From the NCBI GenBank assembly GCA_023653025.1, contig JAMNXS010000021.1:1-39944 (forward strand): a stretch of 39,944 bases of DNA. Reading direction: 5' to 3'. The notes under the pieces were generated by a model. The model was given only the letters and a program-made list of their open reading frames with translations, was not told where the DNA came from and did no database searches. Below, piece after piece: positions 8,014 to 16,256 of the stretch (within the stretch, counting starts at the first letter, position 1; every line of letters begins with the position of its first letter). This DNA comes from Burkholderiaceae bacterium (GTDB taxonomy: Bacteria; Pseudomonadota; Gammaproteobacteria; Burkholderiales; Burkholderiaceae_D). The translations under genes were made by a program, and so were the position numbers.

Positions 8014-9191
8014 GCCGCACCTCCGGCAGGCTGGACGTTTAGGCGGTCTTCCTTGCGCGGCGACGGCCACAGGCCCGCCGGGCGCGCGAGCATGATCAGC
8101 ACCAGCGCCAGCCCGTACAGCATCTGCCTCAGGACTTCGGCCTCGATGACGACCTGCCCGAACAGTGCGACCTGCAGCGGCTCGACCGTGTGGCGCAGCA
8201 CTTCTGGCAGCGCCGCCAGCAGCACGGCTCCCAGCACGACGCCAGGAATGTGCCCAATGCCGCCCAGCACGACCATGGCAAGGATGGCGATCGATTCGGT
8301 CAGCGTGAACGACTCCGGCGAGATGAAGCCCTGGAACGACGCAAACATCGCGCCGGCCACGCCGCCGAAGGTGGAACCCATCGCGAAAGCCAGCAATTTC
8401 ATGTTGCGCACGTTGATGCCCATGGCCTTGGCCGCGACCTCATCTTCGCGAATCGCGATCCATGCGCGACCGAGGCGCGAATGCTGCAGGCGGGTCGACA
8501 TGAAAATCGTCGCCACGCACAGCAGCAGAAAAAGGTAGTAGTAGGCCGTCACCGACGGCAGCGCCAGCTCGCCCAGCCGGACGATACCGCCCGACCCGGG
8601 CTCGCCGGCCAGCGACAGGTCACCGATGCGGATCGGATCGATCAGGTTGATGCCCTGCGGGCCATTGGTGATGTTCACCGGGCCATTGAGGTTATTCATG
8701 AAGATGCGGATGATTTCGCCGAAGCCGAGCGTGACGATGGCAAGATAATCGCCGCGCAGCTTCAGCGTCGGCGCACCGAGCAGCGCACCGGCGGCGCCGG
8801 CTGCCACGGCCGCGATCGGCACGATCAGCCACACCGGCAAATGCAGGCCGTCAGCCGCCAGTGCCGGCCCCGCCACATGCAGCAGCCACTCCCCGGCGGC
8901 CGGATACTCGAGCTGCAGCGACTCGATGATCGCGACGAACTGAGGCGAGGCCAGCAGCGCTGCAAGGTAGGCGCCGATGGCGAAAAAGGCGATGTAGCCG
9001 AGATCGAGCAGACCCGCGAAGCCGACCACCACGTTGAGTCCGAGCGCCAGCATGATGTACAGCAGCGCGATATCGGCGATCCGGACCCAGGCATTACCGA
9101 ACTGTCCGGCGATCAGCGGGAAGGCCAGCGCCAGCACGGCCGCAACCATCAGCCATCCGCGGCACCGCATTGGAGTCGGGAGCGAAAACAT
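8010..9191 (-). CDS. livM: Branched-chain amino-acid-type ABC transporter, permease LivM
   Basis: A 393-residue multi-pass inner-membrane permease. The N-terminal half has LGLNVVVGFAGLLDLGYIAFFAIGAY, the LivM hallmark; the cytoplasmic coupling region reads RLGRAWIAIREDEVAAKAMGINV, followed by KLLAFAMGSTFGGVAGAMFA. A loop of about 100 residues between early helices makes it longer than the ~320-residue paralogue at 38021. It lies ten bases after livH and overlaps livG by four bases. Confidence 0.92.
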   Translation of the reverse strand: MFSLPTPMRCRGWLMVAAVLALAFPLIAGQFGNAWVRIADIALLYIMLALGLNVVVGFAGLLDLGYIAFFAIGAYLAALLASPQFVAIIESLQLEYPAAGEWLLHVAGPALAADGLHLPVWLIVPIAAVAAGAAGALLGAPTLKLRGDYLAIVTLGFGEIIRIFMNNLNGPVNITNGPQGINLIDPIRIGDLSLAGEPGSGGIVRLGELALPSVTAYYYLFLLLCVATIFMSTRLQHSRLGRAWIAIREDEVAAKAMGINVRNMKLLAFAMGSTFGGVAGAMFASFQGFISPESFTLTESIAILAMVVLGGIGHIPGVVLGAVLLAALPEVLRHTVEPLQVALFGQVVIEAEVLRQMLYGLALVLIMLARPAGLWPSPRKEDRLNVQPAGGAA

Positions 9192-9201
9192 CGGGCCGGA
9201 T

Positions 9202-10131
9202 TCAGGAACGGTCGGCCACGCGCTCGCCCATCAGGCCCGACGGGCGTAGCGTCAGCACGAGTATGAGGACGACGAACGCGAAGATGTCCTGGTAGTGGCT
9301 GCCGAGCACGCCGCCGGTCAGGTCGCCGATGTAGCCGGCGCCGAGACTCTCTATCATGCCCAGCAGGATCCCGCCAAGCATGGCGCCATAGATGTTGCCG
9401 ATGCCGCCGAGGACGGCCGCGGAGAAAGCTTTCAGCCCGGGGACGAAACCCATCGCGAACTGGGCCGACGCATAATTGGCCGCCCACATCACGCCCGCGA
9501 CGGCAGCCAGCGCCGCGCCGACGGCGAAGGTGAACAGGATGATGCGGTTCGAGTCAACGCCCATCAACGCCGCCACCCGCGGGTTCTCGGCCACCGCGCG
9601 CATCGCGCGGCCCATGCGGGTGCGCTCGACCAGCAGCGACAGCCCGACCATGCCGGCGGCGGCCAATACCAGCAGCAGTGCTTGCGTGGGCGTGATCAGC
9701 GCGCCGCCGATGTGCCACGGATCGGTCGGCAGCACCTGTGGAAAGGGTAAGGGGTTGCGACCCCAGATCATCATCGCGATCGTCTGCAGCAGGATGGAGA
9801 TGCCGATGGCCGTGATCAGCGGCGCGAGGCGTGGCGCATCGCGCAGTCGGCGGTAGGCGACGCGCTCGATCAGCACGCTGACGATCACGCAGACCGGCAC
9901 CGCGCCGAGCATCGCGATCGCCAGTTGCAGCAGGCCCGGCATGTCCGGGGCCAGCGTCTGCAGCAGCCGCAGCAGCGTCCAGCCCGTCATGGCGCCGATC
10001 ATCAGCACCTCGCCATGCGCGAAATTGATCAGGTTGAGCACGCCATAGACCATCGTGTAGCCCAGCGCGATCAACGCATACATGCTGCCAAGGACGAGGC
10101 CGTTGATCAGTTGCTGAACGAGGATATCCAT
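9202..10131 (-). CDS. livH: Branched-chain amino-acid-type ABC transporter, permease LivH
   Basis: A 309-residue permease with about eight membrane helices. It opens with QLINGLVLGSMYALIALGYTMVYGVLNLINFAHGE, the conserved LivH start, and carries the coupling segment RTRMGRAMRAVAENPRVAALMGVD. It forms the translocation path with LivM. It lies only 15 bases after the ispH stop, so it is probably transcribed with fkpB-ispH. No livK-type binding protein accompanies the set. Confidence 0.93.
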   Translation of the reverse strand: MDILVQQLINGLVLGSMYALIALGYTMVYGVLNLINFAHGEVLMIGAMTGWTLLRLLQTLAPDMPGLLQLAIAMLGAVPVCVIVSVLIERVAYRRLRDAPRLAPLITAIGISILLQTIAMMIWGRNPLPFPQVLPTDPWHIGGALITPTQALLLVLAAAGMVGLSLLVERTRMGRAMRAVAENPRVAALMGVDSNRIILFTFAVGAALAAVAGVMWAANYASAQFAMGFVPGLKAFSAAVLGGIGNIYGAMLGGILLGMIESLGAGYIGDLTGGVLGSHYQDIFAFVVLILVLTLRPSGLMGERVADRS

Positions 10132-10146
10132 GGCCGGACTCCGCGC

Positions 10147-11091
10147 TCAGGCGCCGGCCGGCCGCGCGGCCAGACCCTTGGGCAGCGGGAAGGTCACGTT
10201 TTCCGCGACGCCGTCGAGCTCGCGCACCGAGGCTACGCCCAGCGAGCGCAGGCGGTCGATCACTTGCTGCACCAGCACCTCGGGGGCGGACGCGCCGGCC
10301 GTCACGCCGATGCGCGCCTTGCCCTCGAGCCAGGCCGGATCGATCTGCCCGGCGTTGTCGACCATGTAGGATTCGGCGCCGTGCTTCTGCGCGACCTCGC
10401 GCAGGCGGTTGGAGTTGGAGCTGCTCGGGCTGCCGACCACGATGACCAGATCGACCTGCGGCGCCATGAACTTCACGGCCTGCTGGCGGTTGGTGGTCGC
10501 GTAGCAGATGTCGCCTTTCTTCGGCTCGGCGATGGCCGGAAACCGGCGCTTGAGCGCGGCGATGATCTCGGCCGTGTCATCAACCGACAGCGTGGTCTGC
10601 GAGACGAAGGCAAGGCGATCCGGCGCCGCGACCGCCAGCCGCTCGACATCGTCGACGGTCTCGACGAGATACATGCCGCCGTCGCTCTGGCCGAGCGTGC
10701 CCTCGACCTCGGGGTGGCCTTTGTGGCCGATCATGATTATCTCGCGACCCTCGTCGCGCATCTTGGCGACCTCCACATGCACCTTCGTCACCAGCGGGCA
10801 GGTGGCGTCGAACACATGAAAGCCGCGCTGCTCGGCGTCGGCCTTCACCGCCCGCGAAACGCCATGCGCGGAGAACACGAGATGGCTTCCGGGCGGCACC
10901 TCGGCCAGGTCTTCGATGAACACCGCGCCCTTCTTGCGCAGGTCGTCGACGACATACTTGTTATGGACGATCTCGTGACGCACATAGATCGGTGCGCCGA
11001 ACTGCGCCAGCGCGCGCTCGACGATCTCGATCGCGCGATCGACGCCTGCGCAGAAGCCGCGCGGCTGGGCAAGCAGGATTTCCTTGGTCAT
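10147..11091 (-). CDS. ispH: 4-hydroxy-3-methylbut-2-enyl diphosphate reductase
   Basis: The last enzyme of the MEP isoprenoid pathway, an iron-sulfur protein reducing HMBPP to IPP and DMAPP. The three cluster cysteines are Cys14 (PRGFCAG), Cys98 (DATCPLV) and Cys196 ([10 protein letters not shown]), with the substrate-site GHPEVEG at 125-131. ATG 11091 with GGAG five bases upstream gives 314 residues, close to the E. coli length of 316; a longer TTG opening at 11124 would overlap fkpB by 14 bases and lacks support. The fkpB-ispH order is conserved across proteobacteria. Confidence 0.96.
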   Translation of the reverse strand: MTKEILLAQPRGFCAGVDRAIEIVERALAQFGAPIYVRHEIVHNKYVVDDLRKKGAVFIEDLAEVPPGSHLVFSAHGVSRAVKADAEQRGFHVFDATCPLVTKVHVEVAKMRDEGREIIMIGHKGHPEVEGTLGQSDGGMYLVETVDDVERLAVAAPDRLAFVSQTTLSVDDTAEIIAALKRRFPAIAEPKKGDICYATTNRQQAVKFMAPQVDLVIVVGSPSSSNSNRLREVAQKHGAESYMVDNAGQIDPAWLEGKARIGVTAGASAPEVLVQQVIDRLRSLGVASVRELDGVAENVTFPLPKGLAARPAGA

Positions 11092-11110
11092 GTCGGCTCC
11101 GGTTTCCGGG

Positions 11111-11566
11111 TCAAAGAACGCCAATGATCTTCACCTCGAACTTCACCGGCTGGCCGGCGAGCGGGTGATTGAAATCGAACAGCGCATCGGCCTCGCCCAT
11201 CTCGACCAGCACGCCGGCGAAGCGGCCGCCGCCGGGGGCGGCGAAATTCACTAGGTCGCCGACCGCATAGGCCTCATCGTCGTCGGAATGCTCGCGCAGC
11301 GTGGCCAGCGACACCCGTTGCAGCAGGTCGGGATTGCGCGGACCGAAAGCCTGCTCCGGGGCCAGGTCGAATACCTGATGCGCGCCCTCGGCAAGGCCCA
11401 GCAGGCGGCTCTCGAGAAACGGGGCCAACTGGCCCGAGCCCAGTTGCAGCGTGGCCGGGCTGTCATTGAACGTCGTCACGATTTCGCGTCCGTCCGCGGA
11501 CGACAGGCGGTAGTGCAGGGTCAGGAATGCCCCTGGGGCGACGAGGGATTGTGGCGGATTCGACAT
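11111..11566 (-). CDS. fkpB: FKBP-type peptidyl-prolyl isomerase, SlpA/FkpB type
   Basis: A 151-residue cytoplasmic prolyl isomerase and chaperone. It has the small FKBP core with an insert-in-flap domain: [38 protein letters not shown], then [17 protein letters not shown] and a C-terminal [15 protein letters not shown]. This order is characteristic of the SlyD/SlpA branch; there is no histidine-rich tail, so it is SlpA-like rather than SlyD. The start at ATG 11566 is preferred; the open frame extends to 11647 without homologous sequence. It is the first gene of the run into ispH and the liv genes. Confidence 0.9.
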   Translation of the reverse strand: MSNPPQSLVAPGAFLTLHYRLSSADGREIVTTFNDSPATLQLGSGQLAPFLESRLLGLAEGAHQVFDLAPEQAFGPRNPDLLQRVSLATLREHSDDDEAYAVGDLVNFAAPGGGRFAGVLVEMGEADALFDFNHPLAGQPVKFEVKIIGVL

Positions 11567-11713
11567 GGATTCGGTGGCTTCGGGTCGGCGGCGTATTGTA
11601 AGCCAGCCGGCAACGTCAGTCGCGTGCGGGCCTGCCGCAGTCCGCATTTATCCTCGGCACTTGACCTCGGCACTTGTCCATGCCGCTTCCCGCCAACGAA
11701 CCTGGAGCCTGCG

Positions 11714-12388
11714 ATGCGAATCACCGACCTGCCACCCGAACTGCGCCCGCGCGAACGCCTGCTCGACAAGGGAGCGACCGTCCTCGGCGATGCCGAGTTG
11801 CTGGCGATCCTGCTGCGGGTCGGCAGCAGCGGCCAGAGCGCCGTCGACCTGGGCCAATCGCTGATCCGTCGCTTCGGCACGCTCGGGCGACTGCTCGCGG
11901 CCGCTCCGACCGAACTGTCCGACATCCGCGGCCTCGGTGACGCCAAGCGTGCGGCTCTGCTGGCGGTCAACGAACTGCACCGCCGCTCGCTCGAAAGCCT
12001 GCTGAGGGAAAACACGGTGTTCGACTCGCCGCTGGCCGTCTGCCGCTATCTGCGCCAGCGCTTCAGCGGCCTGGCCGTCGAGCGCTTCGTCGGGCTGTTC
12101 GTGGACATACAGAACCGCCTGATCTGCTGCGAAGATATCGCGACCGGCACCATCGATCGGGTTCAGGTTTATCCGCGCGAGGTAGCCCGGCGGGCGCTGG
12201 CCCACAACGCAGCCGGCGTGATTTTTGCGCACAACCACCCCGGCGGCAGCGCGCAGCCCAGTGCATTGGACAAGGCGCTGACCGCCAGGCTCAAGCAGGT
12301 CATGGGCTGCATCGAAGTCGACATGCTCGATCATCTGATCGTCAGCGACACGGAAGTCTGGTCGTTCAAGCAGCACGGCTTGTGCTGA
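11714..12388 (+). CDS. radC: RadC family JAB1/MPN-domain protein
   Basis: A 224-residue protein with the RadC layout: conserved N-terminus LPPELRPRERLLDKGATVLGDAELLAILLRVG, a helix-hairpin-helix DIRGLGDAKRAAL (70-82) and a JAMM metal site His173-x-His175-Pro, Ser183, Asp186 in HNHPGGSAQPSALD. The usual HNHPSG reads HNHPGG, a mild change. Despite the name, a DNA-repair role is not established. ATG 11714 has GGAG six bases upstream; the much longer open frame overlaps fkpB on the other strand. It is divergent from fkpB and precedes rpmB-rpmG, a common betaproteobacterial order. Confidence 0.93.
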   Translation: MRITDLPPELRPRERLLDKGATVLGDAELLAILLRVGSSGQSAVDLGQSLIRRFGTLGRLLAAAPTELSDIRGLGDAKRAALLAVNELHRRSLESLLRENTVFDSPLAVCRYLRQRFSGLAVERFVGLFVDIQNRLICCEDIATGTIDRVQVYPREVARRALAHNAAGVIFAHNHPGGSAQPSALDKALTARLKQVMGCIEVDMLDHLIVSDTEVWSFKQHGLC

Positions 12389-12467
12389 GGATCGAAACCG
12401 GTGCGGCTGCAGGAGAAATTGTTAAATCAACGTCCCACTTCAAGACACAATTGTTTTTCGCAAGTCG

Positions 12468-12496
12468 TTGAATCTGCGTGGATTTTTCTGTATACT
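12468..12496 (+). promoter_or_regulatory. Sigma-70 promoter for rpmB-rpmG
   Basis: TTGAAT (12468-12473) and TATACT (12491-12496) are separated by exactly 17 bases; each box differs by at most two positions from consensus. Transcription would begin near 12503, about 34 bases before the rpmB start. It lies in an AT-richer gap after radC, as expected for a ribosomal-protein promoter. Confidence 0.75.
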
Positions 12497-12536
12497 CGTT
12501 GCTTTTCCACATTCGGGAATTTTCAAGGAGTCTGCT

Positions 12537-12773
12537 GTGGCACGTGAATGCGAAGTAACCGGGAAGAAGCCGATGAGCGGCAACAATGTTTCCCACGCAA
12601 ACAACAAAACCAAGCGTCGCTTCCTGCCCAACCTGCAGAACCGCCGCTTCTGGGTTGAGTCGGAAAACCGCTGGGTGCGCCTGCGCGTATCGAACGCCGG
12701 CATCCGCATCATCGACAAGCTCGGCATCGATGCCGTCCTCGCCGACATGCGCGCGCGTGGCGCCAAGGCTTAA
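12537..12773 (+). CDS. rpmB: 50S ribosomal protein L28
   Basis: A 78-residue ribosomal protein. It begins at GTG 12537 ([13 protein letters not shown]), with AAGGAG upstream, and contains the diagnostic [20 protein letters not shown]. The 23 in-frame codons upstream are not part of L28. The length matches the family. It is followed by rpmG after 28 bases; both are driven by the promoter at 12468 and ended by the hairpin at 12991. Confidence 0.97.
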   Translation: MARECEVTGKKPMSGNNVSHANNKTKRRFLPNLQNRRFWVESENRWVRLRVSNAGIRIIDKLGIDAVLADMRARGAKA

Positions 12774-12801
12774 CCGAATTCAGAAATAGGAAACCAATAT
12801 C

Positions 12802-12972
12802 ATGGCAACCAGCAAAGGCCGGGAAAAGATCAAACTGGAGTCGACCGCAGGTACCGGTCACTTCTACACCACCACCAAGAACAAGCGCACGATGCCCGAG
12901 AAGATGACGATCATGAAATTCGATCCGAAAGCTCGCAAGCACGTCGAGTACAAGGAAACCAAGATCAAGTAA
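12802..12972 (+). CDS. rpmG: 50S ribosomal protein L33
   Basis: A 56-residue protein that reads [20 protein letters not shown], then FYTTTKNKR and [18 protein letters not shown], which is L33 from end to end. The zinc-ribbon cysteines of some L33 proteins are absent, so this is the zinc-independent form. It is co-transcribed with rpmB, and a strong terminator follows 18 bases after the stop. Confidence 0.97.
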   Translation: MATSKGREKIKLESTAGTGHFYTTTKNKRTMPEKMTIMKFDPKARKHVEYKETKIK

Positions 12973-12990
12973 CCGGCTTCCGACTCGATA

Positions 12991-13022
12991 AAAAAACCCG
13001 CTTCATCCGAAGCGGGTTTTTT
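12991..13022. terminator. Intrinsic terminator after rpmG
   Basis: An 8-bp stem (CCCGCTTC / GAAGCGGG) with loop ATCC is flanked by six A on the left and six T on the right. It would end rpmB-rpmG transcripts and, because of its symmetry, also transcripts arriving from the convergent desaturase gene. Confidence 0.92.
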
Positions 13023-13061
13023 GTTGCCCTGCGTTCCGTATCAAGAAACGTAGGGCACGCT

Positions 13062-14270
13062 CTACGCGTAGCTGCGCAGGCGGAAAGAAAACTCCTGCAG
13101 CGAGCGGATGCCCGATGCTTCCGCACGCGCGCACCAATCGCGCAGTTGCAGCAGCAGCTGGTCGCTGCTCGAGTGCGAGCGCTCCCACAGCGCGGCAAGC
13201 TCGACGCGCATCTCGTGCATGGTCTTGAGCGCACTGCTATGCTTGAACAGCTCCGACAGCTGCTGTTTCTGGCTGGACTCGAGGCTGGCCGGCTCGCGCT
13301 GCAGCAGTTTCTTCGACGATTTCAGGAAGCCCGACTCGAGCGCGGATTTCGCGCGGATCTGCTCGACTTCGTCGCGCCAGGTCGCACGCAGCGAGCGCGC
13401 GTACTTGGCCATCACGTCATACCGGTTGGCAACGACCGACTGCAGCGTGTCGATGTCGGCGACCAGCTTCTTGCGGTCGAACTTCGGCTCCGGCGCGACC
13501 TTCTTCACCTTGGCCAAGCCCAGGAAAGACAGGATCGAGATGTACATCCAGCCGATGTCGAACTCGTACCACTTCGCCGACAGCTTGGCCGACGTGCCGA
13601 AGGTATGGTGGTTGTTGTGCAGTTCTTCGCCGCCGATGAGAATGCCGAGCGGGAAAACATTGGTCGATGCGTCCTTGCAGTCGTAGTTGCGGTAGCCCCA
13701 GTAGTGGCCGATGCCGTTGATGATGCCGGCGGCCGTCACCGGAATCCAGACCATCTGCACTGCCCACACGGTCAGGCCAAGCACGCCGAACAGCAGCACG
13801 TCGATGATCAGCATCAGCGAAACGCCGAGCGCCGAGTGGCGCGAGTACAGGTTGCGCTCGATCCAGTCGTCCGGCGTGCCGTGGCCGTATTTCTCGATCG
13901 TGTCGCGGTTGCGCGCTTCCACGCGGTAGAGTTCGGCACCCTCGAACACCACTTTCTCGATGCCGCGCGTGACCGGGCTGTGCGGATCGTCCGGGGTTTC
14001 GCATTTCGCGTGGTGCTTGCGGTGGATCGCCGCCCATTCCTTGGTGACCATGCCGGTCGTCATCCACAGCCAGAACCGGAAGAAGTGGCTGGGAATCGCA
14101 TGCAGGTCCAGCGCGCGATGTGCCTGGCAGCGATGCAGGAAGATCGTGACGGCGGCAATCGTCACATGGGTCACCGCGAGGGTGAACAACAGGATCTGCC
14201 AGCCGCTGGCATTCACGAGGCCGTTCATCAGGAAGTCGAGCACGACGTCCAGACCGGAATTTTGAGTCAT
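13062..14270 (-). CDS. Membrane fatty acid desaturase with C-terminal extension
   Basis: A 402-residue acyl-lipid or acyl-CoA delta-9-type desaturase introducing a double bond into membrane fatty acids, using a di-iron site. The three histidine boxes are His46-x4-His51 (HRCQAH), His83-x2-His86-His87 (HRKHH) and His218-x2-His221-His222 (HNNHH), with membrane helices around 22-46, 62-75 and 150-190. Residues ~270-402 are an added charged helical region absent from minimal desaturases; its last ~80 residues resemble the C-terminal helical domain of ISL3-type transposases. ATG 14270 has GGAG upstream; the longer opening to 14333 is rejected. It ends facing rpmG across a shared terminator. Confidence 0.9.
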   Translation of the reverse strand: MTQNSGLDVVLDFLMNGLVNASGWQILLFTLAVTHVTIAAVTIFLHRCQAHRALDLHAIPSHFFRFWLWMTTGMVTKEWAAIHRKHHAKCETPDDPHSPVTRGIEKVVFEGAELYRVEARNRDTIEKYGHGTPDDWIERNLYSRHSALGVSLMLIIDVLLFGVLGLTVWAVQMVWIPVTAAGIINGIGHYWGYRNYDCKDASTNVFPLGILIGGEELHNNHHTFGTSAKLSAKWYEFDIGWMYISILSFLGLAKVKKVAPEPKFDRKKLVADIDTLQSVVANRYDVMAKYARSLRATWRDEVEQIRAKSALESGFLKSSKKLLQREPASLESSQKQQLSELFKHSSALKTMHEMRVELAALWERSHSSSDQLLLQLRDWCARAEASGIRSLQEFSFRLRSYA

Positions 14271-14373
14271 CTTTTCTCCAAAACACAAATCGGGAGCGAC
14301 GGAAACGCCCTCATCAGCTTGTCCGGATCCCAACCTCCGATTGTACGTCGATTTGCTGCCCGGCGGCCCGTTC

Positions 14374-15690
14374 TCAAGCAGAATTCCCGGATAATTCTTT
14401 CGTAATCAACGACTTGTGAGTTTGATCCGGCACCGACGGTTCGCGCGGCAAGGTCGAGGCCAGGCGAAGGCCGTGCCGCCGCAGCAGTGACAGCAGCGCG
14501 AGGTTGACGGCCGAAACGACCGGCGCCCTGCCGTTTTCAGGATCGGCAATCCAGAAACCGACGTCGATTTCAAGCCCGTCGGGTGCCATCCGGTTGAGCA
14601 TGGCCGTCGGCGCCGGCTGCGCCAGCACGCGCGGAACCTCGGCTACGACGGGCCGGATCGCCGCAAACAGCGCGTCGAGGTCGACCCCGTGCTCGACCAT
14701 GAATACGCAGGAAATCCGCGCATTGCGGTCGGTCAGGCAGAGATTCTGGACTGGCAGGGATACCAGCATCTCGTTCGGAATGATGGATTCGGATCCGTCG
14801 CCGCCCTTGAGCACGGTGTAGCGGGTATTGATCTTCACGATCTGGCCGCTGTACTTGTCGACGCTGACCACGTCGCCGATGGCCAGGCTGCGCTCGAGCA
14901 GCACGACGAATCCGGAGACATAGCTGCTGACGAGCTTCTGCAGGCCGAGGCCGAGGCCAACGCCCAGCGCGCCCCCGAAAACCGACAGCACGGTGAGGTC
15001 GATGCCGACCAGCGACAGGCTGATCAGCACGGCGATCAGGATCAGCACCGCCCTGCCCACGCGCGCCAGCACCGCGCGCAGCGACGAATGCATGCCGTCC
15101 AGTTTCATCAGTCGCTGCTCGAGCAGGCTCGCCGCCCACAGCGCGACCACCAGCGTCGCCCCCACCGACAGCAGTGCCTGCAGGATCACCATCAGCGACT
15201 CGCGGTGGCGACCGATCGGCAGCGTGGTCTGCTCGAGATACAGGATGAAGTCCGGCCACAAGCCGGTGATGTAGATCGCCAGCCCGCTCCAGACAATGAT
15301 TGCGAAGGTCTGCTCGAAGGCCATCAGGATGCCACCGACCCGGCCGTCGCGGGCAAAGGCCTTGCGCAGCAGGTAGAACACGACGCGGATCAGCAGATAG
15401 GACAGCGTCAGCGGAATCGCGACCCGCAGCAGGGCCACGTTCTGCCAGCGCGCCAGCACCTGGTTGGCGATGGCGAGCAGGCATAGCGTCAGCAGCGGGG
15501 TCAGCACACGCTGGAAACTGTCGAGCGCGACATGCCATGCGCGCTGCTGGGCGTTGAAGCGTTTCATCAGCGCACGCGACAGCAGCCAGCCGGCCGTACC
15601 GCAGACGACCAGCGCCAGCAATTGCCACAGGACGCCGGGGTCGCCGAGGTCGGCCAGCAGGGCCGGCCAGAGGTCGTGTGCCGCCGTCAT
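14374..15690 (-). CDS. MscS-family mechanosensitive ion channel
   Basis: A 438-residue inner-membrane channel expected to open under membrane tension. About six hydrophobic helices precede the pore region, which is glycine- and alanine-rich (VFGGALGVGLGLGLQKLVSSYVSGF). Next come the beta domain (SLAIGDVVSVDKYSGQIVKINTRYTVLKGGDGSESIIPNEML) and a short alpha/beta C-terminus, in the family order. It is larger than E. coli MscS (286) because of additional N-terminal helices. ATG 15690 overlaps the preceding stop by four bases, so it is translationally coupled to the phospholipase-D-type gene. Confidence 0.92.
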   Translation of the reverse strand: MTAAHDLWPALLADLGDPGVLWQLLALVVCGTAGWLLSRALMKRFNAQQRAWHVALDSFQRVLTPLLTLCLLAIANQVLARWQNVALLRVAIPLTLSYLLIRVVFYLLRKAFARDGRVGGILMAFEQTFAIIVWSGLAIYITGLWPDFILYLEQTTLPIGRHRESLMVILQALLSVGATLVVALWAASLLEQRLMKLDGMHSSLRAVLARVGRAVLILIAVLISLSLVGIDLTVLSVFGGALGVGLGLGLQKLVSSYVSGFVVLLERSLAIGDVVSVDKYSGQIVKINTRYTVLKGGDGSESIIPNEMLVSLPVQNLCLTDRNARISCVFMVEHGVDLDALFAAIRPVVAEVPRVLAQPAPTAMLNRMAPDGLEIDVGFWIADPENGRAPVVSAVNLALLSLLRRHGLRLASTLPREPSVPDQTHKSLITKELSGNSA

Positions 15691-16256
15691 GGCCGGACGA
15701 GCGGCGTGGCGAGGCCCTGGTGCCGCCACCAGTTACCGGCGTAGCGTGCCGCCAGCGCAGGGTTGCCGCGCATGATCAGCAGGTTTTCGGCGTTCATCGT
15801 CTGCGCGCTCCGTGTGTAGTTGTAGCTGCCGGCGATCACCACCGGCTGCTTGTGCGCCGCGTCGATCACCATCACCTTGTTGTGGGCGTGCCGGAAGCGG
15901 GTCTCGAGCCCGACCGGAATGCCGGCCTCGGACAGCGAGGCCAGCAGCGATCCCGGCTGTTGCGCATGCTGCCGGGCGTCAGCCAGCACCCGGACATCGA
16001 CGCCACGCCGACGGGCAGCGATGAGGCTAGCGGCGATTGTGCGGCTGGTCAACAGGAAGGCCTGAACCAGCACCTGCGTGCGCGCCGCTTCGACGGCGGC
16101 GATCAGCGCGGATTCCGCATCGTCCCACGGCGGGAACAGCACATGGACCGTGCCGACGGCGGGCAGCGAAGGCGCCGCGTCGCGCGCGCCGGCGGGCAGG
16201 ATGGCGGCAGCGCACAGCAGCCCGGCCGCCAGCCACCGCGCCCGGCCGCGCCGCAT
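15687..16256 (-). CDS. Secreted phospholipase D-superfamily protein (single HKD)
   Basis: A 189-residue protein with a signal peptide (RRGRARWLAAGLLCAAAIL, cleavage near AGA) and one phospholipase-D active-site motif, His125-x-Lys127-x4-Asp132 (HNKVMVIDAAHKQPVVIAGSYNYT). Proteins of this size with one HKD motif normally act as dimers; the closest described type is the Nuc-like nuclease, but phospholipase activity is equally possible. It is encoded between rsmB and mscS with 1- and 4-base overlaps, so it is fully within that operon. The substrate is unknown. Confidence 0.88.
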   Translation of the reverse strand: MRRGRARWLAAGLLCAAAILPAGARDAAPSLPAVGTVHVLFPPWDDAESALIAAVEAARTQVLVQAFLLTSRTIAASLIAARRRGVDVRVLADARQHAQQPGSLLASLSEAGIPVGLETRFRHAHNKVMVIDAAHKQPVVIAGSYNYTRSAQTMNAENLLIMRGNPALAARYAGNWWRHQGLATPLVRP

